Shown: positions 1 through 5,455 of the stretch, in pieces | How positions within the stretch are numbered: position 1 is the stretch's first letter | Layout of the letters: each line of letters starts with the position of its first letter | Source: Pseudomonadota bacterium | GTDB lineage: Bacteria > Pseudomonadota > Zetaproteobacteria > Mariprofundales > Mariprofundaceae | Reading direction: 5' to 3' | Length of the DNA: 8,541 bases | NCBI GenBank assembly: GCA_002401635.1 | Contig: NVTQ01000001.1 | Span: 60,834 to 69,374, forward strand | The notes under the pieces: model-generated | What the model was told of the DNA's origin: nothing | Databases searched by the model: none | What the model saw: the letters and a program-made list of their open reading frames with translations, nothing else | Position numbers and translations under genes: made by a program

Positions 1-1494
1 GATTTATATAAAAAATATAGAGATGTACAACGTAATAAAATGGCTATGTTACAAGAAGAAAATCCTAAAGCTTCCTTAGCGGGTAACCTACTTGGTGGAT
101 TTATGATCCCTGGCGGGGCTATGGCTAAAGGCGTAACTAAGGGTGCTGGATTAGCTAGAAATCTTATTCAAAGTGGTAAGGGTGCTGCTAAGCTTGGCGG
201 TCTATATGGTCTTGGGATGAGTGAAGCTGAGGATCTTACGGGCATGGCCAAAGATACTGCGGCTAGTGCAGCATTGGGAGGTTCTTTAGGTGTAGCACTT
301 CCCCTTGCAGGAGCAGGAATAAAACAGATAGGAAAGATTCCAGGTGCTATAGGTAAAACAGATATTGGTAAAATATTTAAATCTTACTCAAAAGGAGAAA
401 GATTAGCTGATGATATTCCTTATAATTTTAATCAGCTTAAAGATTTAGGAGGAGATATAACTTCCGAACTATCCAGTAGAACTTCTAAAGAATCTAAGAT
501 GCTTGGTGAGTTTATGCAACAGGCTACTGAAGAAGGTAAAACTGTTAATAGTAGACAGATGATTTCTAAATTGAATGAAGTAGTAGAAGATCTTCCAGAT
601 AGTGTATCTAAAAATAAAATAATGAAAAAGCTTAATAACTATGTAGAAACTAATGGCCTTGATGAGTCTGACTCCCCTATAGATGTTTTTAAATTGTTTA
701 AAGATATAAAAAAGAACATGGCCCCATCAGGAAAAGACTTAGGAGAACGTAGAGTTTTTGCAGACATGGACCAGGTTTTAAAAGAAAGCTTACAAGAAGG
801 AGTGGAGACTCTTCCAAAGTCCTATTCTAAAATGTCTGACTACTTATCTCAAATAGAGTCCTTAACTGGAAAAGCTCCTGGTAAGTTTCAATCTACTAAA
901 GATAAAATAAGAACTAGAGAATCTCTTGCTAATTTATTATTAGAGAAGAGTCCAGAAATGAGACACAAAACTAAATTAAAAGATGTAATGGAAGGTTTTA
1001 CCGATCCTTTAAGAGGTACTAAACAAGTTAAAGGATTAGAGGACATTGCCCCTGATTTAGCTGCTAGAATAGAAAATGAAGCTCCTGATATAGCTGAAAA
1101 AATTAGACTGGGAATGAGTATTGATCCTAGAGAGTTAAAAACTATATCTCCAGATCTTAGATCTCAAATTGCGGCTCAGTTTGGAGGCGGTATAGGTATC
1201 CTTAGAAAAGGTGCTGCGGTGTCTGGATCAGGTGCTAAGGCAGTGGCTGATTTTACAAGAGATGTGTCAGAGTCTTTAACTAATGCTTCTCCAGAAGTAC
1301 TAAATAATATAGTGTCTAGATTAGCTCAAGAAGGATCAGATGTTTCTAAATACCTATCTCAAAACTTAAGTAGTTTAGCAGAAAAAGATAGAAGAGGGAG
1401 GCAGTCTGTTTTATTTGGGATAATGCAAAATCCTATATATAGAAAGAAGCTACAAGAAATGACTGGTGAAGAGGTTGAAGATGAGTCAAGATAA
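1..1494 (+). CDS. Probable phage virion / DNA-ejection-type protein, 5' partial
   Basis: The frame is open to the first base of the window (it begins DLYKKYRDVQRNK), and the first ATG, at 40, has no Shine-Dalgarno site, so I treat the gene as starting upstream; 497 residues are visible. The pattern of charged helix, then ENPKASLAGN and a Gly/Ala-rich hydrophobic stretch (nt 70-190), followed by more such stretches near nt 190-350 and 1170-1250, is typical of large internal virion or ejection proteins of tailed phages. The middle (nt 360-1110) is charged and helical. The end (GIMQNPIYRKKLQEM) resembles the C-termini of such proteins. There is no enzymatic motif. It is followed by two small genes on the same strand, the first overlapping it by 14 nt. 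The structural role is inferred from composition and resemblance. A membrane-active or toxin-like protein is possible but less likely. Confidence 0.72.
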   Translation, partial: DLYKKYRDVQRNKMAMLQEENPKASLAGNLLGGFMIPGGAMAKGVTKGAGLARNLIQSGKGAAKLGGLYGLGMSEAEDLTGMAKDTAASAALGGSLGVALPLAGAGIKQIGKIPGAIGKTDIGKIFKSYSKGERLADDIPYNFNQLKDLGGDITSELSSRTSKESKMLGEFMQQATEEGKTVNSRQMISKLNEVVEDLPDSVSKNKIMKKLNNYVETNGLDESDSPIDVFKLFKDIKKNMAPSGKDLGERRVFADMDQVLKESLQEGVETLPKSYSKMSDYLSQIESLTGKAPGKFQSTKDKIRTRESLANLLLEKSPEMRHKTKLKDVMEGFTDPLRGTKQVKGLEDIAPDLAARIENEAPDIAEKIRLGMSIDPRELKTISPDLRSQIAAQFGGGIGILRKGAAVSGSGAKAVADFTRDVSESLTNASPEVLNNIVSRLAQEGSDVSKYLSQNLSSLAEKDRRGRQSVLFGIMQNPIYRKKLQEMTGEEVEDESR

Positions 1495-1849
1495 CAGTGA
1501 TAGAATATATGATAAAATAGACAAAATAGATGCTAAAATAGAAAGAAAGTTTGAAAAGATGGACCAACGTCTAGACAATGTAGAAAAACAATTAATCATA
1601 TATAATGGGGAATTGAGTTATCATATTGAAGGTGTAAACCAAGCCAAGAAACAAAATGAAATACTTAAAACTTACATAGATGTAGAAACAGAAAAACTAA
1701 TAAAAGACTTTGCTCCTATTAAAAAACATGTAGAAAGCTTAGACTCTTTTTTTAAGATATCTAAATCTATATTTAATGTATTATTAAAAGTTGCAGGAGC
1801 TTGCGGTATTCTTATAGGAATATATGCTAAGTATAAAGGAGTCTTATAA
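1481..1849 (+). CDS. Phage coiled-coil protein with C-terminal membrane anchor
   Basis: This encodes 122 residues from ATG 1481, which follows GAGG at 1471-1474 with a 6-nt spacer. An in-frame GTG at 1466 would add five residues but lacks a comparable site. The N-terminal 45 residues are a strong heptad coiled coil (IYDKIDKIDAKIERKFEKM). A middle part contains LSYHIEGVNQAKKQNEIL and PIKKHVESLDSFFK, and a single hydrophobic segment near residues 98-116 (FNVLLKVAGACGILIGIYA) ends in a short basic tail. The order coiled coil, EHxxGVxxxxKxNE, PIxKHVxxxxxxFK, TM matches a small phage membrane-protein family I recognise from many genomes, whose function is not established. The topology is also like XhlA-type proteins. 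It overlaps the upstream structural gene by 14 nt and is coupled to the next by TAATG. A role in holin or envelope function is only inferred. Confidence 0.85.
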   Translation: MSQDNSDRIYDKIDKIDAKIERKFEKMDQRLDNVEKQLIIYNGELSYHIEGVNQAKKQNEILKTYIDVETEKLIKDFAPIKKHVESLDSFFKISKSIFNVLLKVAGACGILIGIYAKYKGVL

Positions 1850-2037
1850 TGGATGAATATGAAGAGTATAAAAAGAAACATAAGAAGAAAAAGCCTGACT
1901 CAACTAAATGGAATAAATTTAGAGAGAGTTTCACAGGGGCTACTATTGAAGAAATAAATAAAGATAAAGAAAAAATTAAAGAAAGAAAAAGTAGATTCAG
2001 AAAACTATTTGATAGATTTGGCACACCTAGTAATTAA
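1849..2037 (+). CDS. Small lysine-rich hypothetical protein
   Basis: This encodes 62 residues. The ATG shares its A with the preceding TAA (TAATG at 1847-1851), and a near-consensus AAAGGAG lies at 1835-1841, 7 nt upstream, so the start is well supported despite the small size. The protein is very hydrophilic. It has an acidic-aromatic start (MDEYEEYKKK), a run of lysines, a central TGATIEEINKDKEKIKERK helix and a basic end (RFRKLFDRFG). There is no membrane segment and no recognisable domain. It is the last gene of the + strand block, and its stop codon overlaps that of the convergent gene. Function unknown; the charge suggests contact with nucleic acid or another phage protein, but nothing specific can be claimed. 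Confidence 0.75.
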   Translation: MDEYEEYKKKHKKKKPDSTKWNKFRESFTGATIEEINKDKEKIKERKSRFRKLFDRFGTPSN

Positions 2038-2468
2038 TCCGATTCAGAGAGTTTATCTAATATCTCTATTAAGATGTCTTCAGTCTCTGCTATATTTGCA
2101 GGTCTGTAGTCATTCTCAATCCTAGAGTCATCAGCAACCTTTCCACCTGCCTTATGTACCCCGTATATACATCTATTTCTAGAATTATTACGATCAGTAC
2201 ATTCTTTTTTAAGTTCCTCAGTATTATGTATGTTATTAGACAAGTCCTTAAAGTCTAAGGAAGCTCCATCATATTCGCTAACAAATTTATGATACCACTC
2301 TTTTACAGACACCTTTTTACCATTAGGAAGCTCTACAAACTCATCTTCAGGTAAATTCTTAGCAAACTTTTCATAGTCTACATATTCTGCTCTAACTCGT
2401 GGAGAGTATCTAGGATTAAATTGTGGGTACTTTTCTTTGGATCTTTGTGACTTCTTTTTTTTAGCCAT
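2034..2468 (-). CDS. Conserved phage protein with NNxRNRxIYG motif
   Basis: This encodes 144 residues, starting MAKKKKSQRSKEKYP. A basic, disordered-looking N-terminus leads to NPRYSPRVRAEYVDY (residues about 18-32), then a WYHKFVSEYDGASLD segment and ECTDRNNSRNRCIYGV (about 89-104). I recognise the combination YVDY, then WxxKFxxEYxxA, then HxxxELxxxCxxRNNxRNRxxYG as a small phage family often annotated hypothetical; no activity is known to me. An AGGAG lies 9 nt before the ATG, and the gene overlaps the upstream gene by 8 nt (ATGGCTAA junction). It is the last gene of the - strand block. A role with DNA or packaging is possible given the basic N-terminus and the neighbouring winged-helix-like protein, but this is inference. 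Final residues are acidic (ETEDILIEILDKLSESD). Confidence 0.8.
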   Translation of the reverse strand: MAKKKKSQRSKEKYPQFNPRYSPRVRAEYVDYEKFAKNLPEDEFVELPNGKKVSVKEWYHKFVSEYDGASLDFKDLSNNIHNTEELKKECTDRNNSRNRCIYGVHKAGGKVADDSRIENDYRPANIAETEDILIEILDKLSESD

Positions 2469-2790
2469 TAACTCTATCTCCTACTATCTTTTGTAAATCT
2501 ATTGCTGAGTAATTTAGTAAGTAGAATGCTCCAGCAGATTTTTTCTTTTTTATAAAGTACTGTTGGAAGTCTCTATAAAATCTAACTTTAGATACTAATT
2601 TCTTTTTTTTCCATTCGGAATATAAGGTATATAGGACATAAGCAGGGACTTCATGTTTTCCTTGCTCTATTTTAAAATCTAGGATAAACTGATATGCCTC
2701 AGAGTAGTCTGTTATAGGCTTTATTTTTTCTTTTGTGGGAGTCTTCGCTATTTCGAGAAGCTTGCTTAAGTCTGTACTATTTTCCGACAT
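2461..2790 (-). CDS. Small protein, possibly winged-helix
   Basis: This encodes 109 residues. The pattern FILDFKIEQGKHEVPAYVLY, TLYSEWKKKKLVSK, VRFYRDFQQYF, then FYLLNY reads as helix, linker, helix, helix and a short beta hairpin. That resembles winged-helix modules in which a YxxYxxW helix precedes an S-x-x-x-F-x-x-x-F recognition helix. There are no metal or catalytic residues. The ATG at 2790 lies inside the end of the upstream gene (14-nt overlap) and has no clear Shine-Dalgarno site, so translation is probably coupled to termination of that gene. No alternative start is visible nearby. DNA binding, for example a small regulatory or packaging protein, is inferred from fold resemblance only. 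A terminase small subunit cannot be excluded, but no terminase large subunit is present in the window. Confidence 0.75.
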   Translation of the reverse strand: MSENSTDLSKLLEIAKTPTKEKIKPITDYSEAYQFILDFKIEQGKHEVPAYVLYTLYSEWKKKKLVSKVRFYRDFQQYFIKKKKSAGAFYLLNYSAIDLQKIVGDRVNG

Positions 2791-3145
2791 TAGATGCGAT
2801 TAACCCAGTGACTAGTACACCTAACCCGAAGTATAGTGTAGTACGCCAGAATTTAGAACCTCTTTCTTCTTTTAGTCTCTTAGAAAGATATTGGTTATAT
2901 TCTTGACTATCGGTTAACCTCTTACTAAGAATCTCATTGATGTCTTGTTGAGTTTTTGAATACTCTTCTAGAAAGTTGTATTTTTCTACTTTTAATCGAA
3001 CTTCTAATTCTTTTTCTGGAGAAAATAAATACCCTGTACAGGATACTGTAGATCCTTTACTTAAATAAGAAACAGGTTTATCACATTTTCCAAATGCTGG
3101 AACAGATAAAAATATGCATAATATAAAACTAAGAATCTTCGTCAT
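2777..3145 (-). CDS. Secreted coiled-coil protein with C-terminal TM (u-spanin-like topology)
   Basis: This encodes 122 residues. An N-terminal Sec signal (basic MTK, hydrophobic core 4-15, VPAFG at 15-19) precedes a small Cys-paired region, C21-DKPVSYLSKGSTVS-C36-TGYLFSPEKE. Charged coiled coil follows (about 44-95), then one C-terminal membrane helix (about 102-119, LYFGLGVLVTGLIASNV). The C-x2-PV-x-L-x2-G-x4-C-x-GYLFSPEKE signature matches a phage envelope-protein family I recognise; function unestablished. Topology (exported N-terminus, periplasmic coiled coil, TM) resembles unimolecular spanins, but residues before C21 (F-G-K) are not a lipobox, so lipidation is doubtful. The ATG follows GAGGAG with 7-nt spacing. 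It overlaps the upstream coiled-coil gene by 17 nt and the downstream gene by 14 nt. Confidence 0.85.
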   Translation of the reverse strand: MTKILSFILCIFLSVPAFGKCDKPVSYLSKGSTVSCTGYLFSPEKELEVRLKVEKYNFLEEYSKTQQDINEILSKRLTDSQEYNQYLSKRLKEERGSKFWRTTLYFGLGVLVTGLIASNVGK

Positions 3146-3386
3146 TCCAATACTCCTCTATTTCTTCTTTACTAAGACCTTCGTTTTTCTTTTTGGCCTC
3201 TTCGTATTTTTTTTGAAGTGCTAATAGCTTCTCTTCCTTAGTTTTTTGTTCTTGTTCCATAAGAGCATCATTAACTTTATACTCTATTTCTTTTTGGATA
3301 TCTTCTTCATTAGCATCTTTTTTAAAGAAATTATATCCTAAAAAAGCTGCTACTAATGCAAATACTATATACATAACATAGTTCAT
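3129..3386 (-). CDS. Small N-anchored coiled-coil membrane protein (i-spanin-like)
   Basis: This encodes 85 residues. I chose ATG 3386 because GGAG at 3393-3396 precedes it by 6 nt and it forms an ATGA overlap with the protease stop codon; a TTG four codons upstream overlaps the ribosome site. One membrane helix (about 3-20, YVMYIVFALVAAFLGYNFF) is followed by KK and a long charged coiled coil (about 24-75, KEIEYKVNDALMEQEQK) ending in acidic EEIEEYWNDEDS. This bitopic architecture, and its 17-nt overlap with a signal-peptide gene, resembles inner-membrane spanin subunits, whose genes often overlap the outer-membrane partner. However, the partner lacks a lipobox, so this is not a textbook Rz/Rz1 pair. 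It may be cytoplasmic-facing instead; orientation cannot be settled from sequence because the basic residues lie just after the helix. Confidence 0.82.
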   Translation of the reverse strand: MNYVMYIVFALVAAFLGYNFFKKDANEEDIQKEIEYKVNDALMEQEQKTKEEKLLALQKKYEEAKKKNEGLSKEEIEEYWNDEDS

Positions 3387-4273
3387 TGACTTCTCCAAAT
3401 ATAATCATCTGTAGTATCTTTACATAAGTCACTACCTTCTATGCATTTTTCTTTAGTGTTAAATATACTTCTAGATAATCTAGAATAGTTAGTTCTAGTT
3501 ACGTTTACATATTTATACTTGTTTCTATTGTCTATAAAATCTATAAGGTATTCTTGAGGTACTATATAAGCATATCCTAGTCCTCTACCGTTACCAGCAA
3601 ATACTAGTCCACTTATTAGTCCATCTTCGTTAAAAACAGCACTACCAGAGCTACCAGGAAGAATAGTACCTGATACTACTTGAGACTCAAAAGGTTGTAC
3701 GATTCTAAATGTCCCAAAACGACTGCATTCTCTACTTGTATTATCTAATGAACACTCTCTTATCCCAACTACTAACTTAATAACAACTCTTCCAGAAAAG
3801 TGTCCAGTAGTAAGTACATGGGGTAATAAGGCGGGATGTCCTGATATGTAAGCTTTGCTATGTCTTTTTACCGGAGACCTCAATATATTAGTCTTAATTC
3901 CAAGGTCCGCTCTTACTTTAACCAGACATAAATCATGAATAGGGTATTTTTTTATTGCAGCAACTAAGTATTTTTTATTATTTTTAATAACGTATCCACC
4001 ACGTACTGCTAAAGAACATACATGCTTATTAGTGAGTACTTCGCTCTCAGAGAGACTAGAGTTAAGAATAACACCAGATCCCCCAGATCTACCTCTACTA
4101 TCTACAATCATTACTGATGTATCAAAAAATTCTGACGTAGTAGAAGGGTGTGACGTAGTAGAAGGGGACATTACAGAAGATATCGTCAAACACATCAAAA
4201 GTACAAGTCCTATAAACCCAATATATACTTCATTATTTATCTTATTTAAGGTATTTTTTAAAAAGTTAATCAC
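3383..4273 (-). CDS. Membrane-anchored trypsin-like serine protease
   Basis: This encodes 296 residues from GTG 4273, which has GGAG 6 nt upstream. An ATG at 4279 would add two residues but abuts the GGAG with no spacer. A basic start, then one membrane helix (about 17-34, YIGFIGLVLLMCLTI), then a Ser/Thr linker holding a six-residue tandem repeat (PSTTSH, PSTTSE) precede a chymotrypsin-fold domain. The triad is visible: LTNKHVC (His84), HDLCLVKV (Asp114) and PGSSGSAV (Ser209), with a GGSGVIL strand before the His. Extra cysteines (86, 116, 174, 183, and two near the C-terminus) could form disulfides, consistent with an exported domain. The protein probably sits in the inner membrane with its protease in the periplasm. 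Target unknown: lysis, receptor or defence-protein cleavage are all possible. It is coupled to the holin-like gene (8-nt overlap) and to the coiled-coil gene (ATGA). Confidence 0.93.
   Translation of the reverse strand: MINFLKNTLNKINNEVYIGFIGLVLLMCLTISSVMSPSTTSHPSTTSEFFDTSVMIVDSRGRSGGSGVILNSSLSESEVLTNKHVCSLAVRGGYVIKNNKKYLVAAIKKYPIHDLCLVKVRADLGIKTNILRSPVKRHSKAYISGHPALLPHVLTTGHFSGRVVIKLVVGIRECSLDNTSRECSRFGTFRIVQPFESQVVSGTILPGSSGSAVFNEDGLISGLVFAGNGRGLGYAYIVPQEYLIDFIDNRNKYKYVNVTRTNYSRLSRSIFNTKEKCIEGSDLCKDTTDDYIWRSQ
4133..4168. repeat. 18-bp tandem duplication inside protease linker
   Basis: Two adjacent 18-bp copies, tgacgtagtagaagggtg and tgacgtagtagaagggga on the + strand, match at 16 of 18 positions. 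Read on the - strand they encode PSTTSE and PSTTSH in the linker between the membrane helix and the protease domain. The unit keeps the frame. It looks like a recent slippage duplication that lengthens a flexible spacer. Confidence 0.85.
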
Positions 4274-4568
4274 TCTCATCTCCTGCGTCTAATTCAATAC
4301 TTCTATTAGCAAAATCTATCTTAGTTTTATTTAGTTTTCTAATCATATAAAATATAACGGATATTGCCCAAAACATAATAGTGGTACTAGTAGCAAGTAT
4401 CATAGAAGGCCAGATATGTAACAGTATCAAAGATATAATGGATGCTACAAAGGTTATATAAGGAAACATCAGTGTTATAGAAGGTTTATTCGTTACTGGG
4501 TCATTTACAAAAGGAAACTTCAATCCTTTTTCTGACCATTTAGTCCACAAATTTGAAAACTTACTCAT
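4266..4568 (-). CDS. Holin-like two-TM phage membrane protein
   Basis: This encodes 100 residues. An amphipathic start (WTKWSEKGLKFPFVNDP) is followed by NKPSITLMFPYITF entering a first membrane helix (about 33-53). A second helix lies at about 56-76 (MILATSTTIMFWAISVIFYMI), then a basic stretch RKLNKTK and IDFANRSIELDAGDESD. The WxKWSxKGxxxPFxxDPxTxKPSxTLxF start and the RxLxKxKxDxxxxSIEL end are a pattern I recognise from small phage membrane proteins; their function is not established to my knowledge. Length, two helices and its place at the head of a membrane-protein operon make a holin or holin-like role plausible but unproven. The ATG has no Shine-Dalgarno site and lies at the predicted transcription start of the promoter at 4575-4603. 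It overlaps the protease gene by 8 nt. Confidence 0.87.
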   Translation of the reverse strand: MSKFSNLWTKWSEKGLKFPFVNDPVTNKPSITLMFPYITFVASIISLILLHIWPSMILATSTTIMFWAISVIFYMIRKLNKTKIDFANRSIELDAGDESD

Positions 4569-4574
4569 CTATAT

Positions 4575-4603
4575 AATATAGCATATTACGAAGGATTTGT
4601 CAA
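4575..4603 (-). promoter_or_regulatory. Sigma70-type promoter with extended -10, predicted leaderless
   Basis: On the - strand a perfect -35 TTGACA (4598-4603) is separated by 17 bp from TATATT (4575-4580), with TG at the extended -10 position. A run of seven A residues lies just upstream of the -35 box. Only 6 nt (4569-4574) separate the -10 from the ATG at 4566-4568, so the expected +1 is at or within a base or two of that ATG. The TGA stop of the HNH gene overlaps the -35 box. It should drive the six-gene block down to 2034. Confidence 0.82.
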
Positions 4604-5043
4604 GTCTTTTTTTCATTCTTTCTTAATTCATTTTCTAAGAATGTTTTTATGTCATGATGCTCATGGCATAGTACTTGAAAGCCCTCTGCTTTACAAAATA
4701 ACCTAGATACAAATATAATAGTTCTTATGATATCTTGTAGATCTTCTTCCTTACAATTAAGAATCTCTAAGACCTCTTTATCACCAGATAATAGACTATG
4801 TATATACTTACTGTCTTTATCTATAGTTACAGGAACAACAGGTTTTACATGATCTAAGGATATGTCTTTTGGTCCCCATAAAGTCTCTATACTCTCTATA
4901 AGGCAGTGTGCGCACTCATACTTGCCTCTAGATACTCTGGCAGCTATCTTAGTGTCTTTTCTCTCAGGCCACATATAAGACAGTCTACGAAGCTTGTGAC
5001 GAAGCCAAGGAAATAGGTTTTGTTTCTTAGTTAGTTTTTTCAT
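4600..5043 (-). CDS. HNH-family endonuclease
   Basis: This encodes 147 residues. A basic N-terminus (about 1-39, rich in K/R) is followed by the first zinc pair YECAHC (C44, C47), LDHVKPVVPV (D64, H65, the metal-binding/catalytic pair), a helical insert (about 75-115), then RLFCKAEGFQVLCHEHHDIKT (C126, H129, H130). This is the beta-beta-alpha-metal layout of phage HNH nucleases, normally ending LCxxCHxxKT. Here the fourth zinc ligand is His instead of Cys, and the central Asn position reads Gly or Phe. A free-standing nuclease for DNA nicking or cutting, for example in packaging, recombination or host DNA degradation, is likely; the exact role cannot be told. The start is fixed by an ATGA overlap with the zinc-ribbon gene and an AAGGA about 9 nt upstream. 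It could also be a homing-type nuclease, but there is no intron or split gene nearby. Confidence 0.9.
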   Translation of the reverse strand: MKKLTKKQNLFPWLRHKLRRLSYMWPERKDTKIAARVSRGKYECAHCLIESIETLWGPKDISLDHVKPVVPVTIDKDSKYIHSLLSGDKEVLEILNCKEEDLQDIIRTIIFVSRLFCKAEGFQVLCHEHHDIKTFLENELRKNEKKT

Positions 5044-5318
5044 TTCTGTTTTTCCTTATAATCACACTGATCACAAGTTACTATAACTACATGATGTAGA
5101 TCTAGTACTTGTAATACTCCTTTATTGCATTCTGGACAAGTTTCATCAGCTATCTCAATATCTTCAACTAAACCTTCCACTATACCTTCAAAGAAATGAG
5201 ACTTCTTCTCAAGCTGCATATTTCTCTTTCTCAATCTTCTGTTCATGCTTTTTAATCTTTTAACTTCCCCACGTAAATGTTCAACTTCACTTCTGTTCTT
5301 TTGGTTCAATCTTGACAT
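5040..5318 (-). CDS. Coiled-coil zinc-ribbon phage protein
   Basis: This encodes 92 residues from ATG 5318, preceded by AAGGA with a 5-nt spacer. An ATG two codons upstream lies inside that ribosome site. Residues about 8-40 form a basic coiled coil (SEVEHLRGEVKRLKS, NRRLRKRNMQLEKK). After an acidic linker, a four-cysteine zinc ribbon follows: CPECNKGVL (C61, C64) and VTCDQCDYKEK (C82, C85). I recognise this coiled-coil plus C-terminal zinc-ribbon arrangement from phage hypothetical proteins; it suggests an oligomer that binds nucleic acid or a polymerase, but no function is proven. It overlaps the hidden 55-aa membrane gene by 32 nt upstream and the HNH gene by ATGA downstream, so the three are probably co-translated. 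Confidence 0.87.
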   Translation of the reverse strand: MSRLNQKNRSEVEHLRGEVKRLKSMNRRLRKRNMQLEKKSHFFEGIVEGLVEDIEIADETCPECNKGVLQVLDLHHVVIVTCDQCDYKEKQK

Positions 5319-5454
5319 TTGCATCCTTAAGATTTTTTAATAAATTATTAGTCTTTTTAATCTCAAAACGTATACTTATTAATTCAAATAGTATCATGGA
5401 AGTAAATATGCTTAATACAGCTAAAAACACCATATAAATATATAATACGTTCAT
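5287..5454 (-). CDS. Small single-TM protein (55 aa)
   Basis: This small gene fills what would otherwise be a 137-nt gap. It encodes 55 residues: MNVLYIYMVFLAVLSIF, continuing hydrophobic to about residue 27, then SIRFEIKKTNNLLKNLKD and a hydrophilic VKIEPKEQK tail. It has one N-terminal membrane helix followed by a basic amphipathic segment. GAGG lies 7 nt before the ATG, inside the end of the upstream gene, whose TAG is one base away from this ATG. It overlaps the zinc-ribbon gene by 32 nt in another frame. The clean ribosome site, exact packing and TM composition support it as real. Function unknown; together with the preceding TM coiled-coil gene it forms a pair of adjacent membrane proteins. 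Confidence 0.75.
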   Translation of the reverse strand: MNVLYIYMVFLAVLSIFTSMILFELISIRFEIKKTNNLLKNLKDANVKIEPKEQK

Positions 5455-5455
5455 T

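Noticed and set aside
40..45. ATG 40 as the start of the first + strand gene
   Set aside because: No Shine-Dalgarno site precedes it, and the same frame is open to base 1 with phage-like coding sequence, so the gene most likely begins before the window.
1672..2024. Two - strand frames (1672-1881 and 1827-2024)
   Set aside because: Antisense to well-supported + strand genes with good ribosome sites; hydrophobic, low-complexity products typical of AT-rich shadows.
2038..2066. AGAGA/TCTCT short inverted repeat as a terminator
   Set aside because: Only 5 bp with a 12-nt loop, no GC-rich stem, and no U-run.
3083..3085. Cys21 of the secreted coiled-coil protein as a lipoprotein site
   Set aside because: The three preceding residues are F-G-K, not a lipobox; signal peptidase I cleavage and a disulfide with Cys36 fit better.
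4032..4292. + strand frame of 86 residues
   Set aside because: Lies opposite the protease N-terminus; no ribosome site and no domain.
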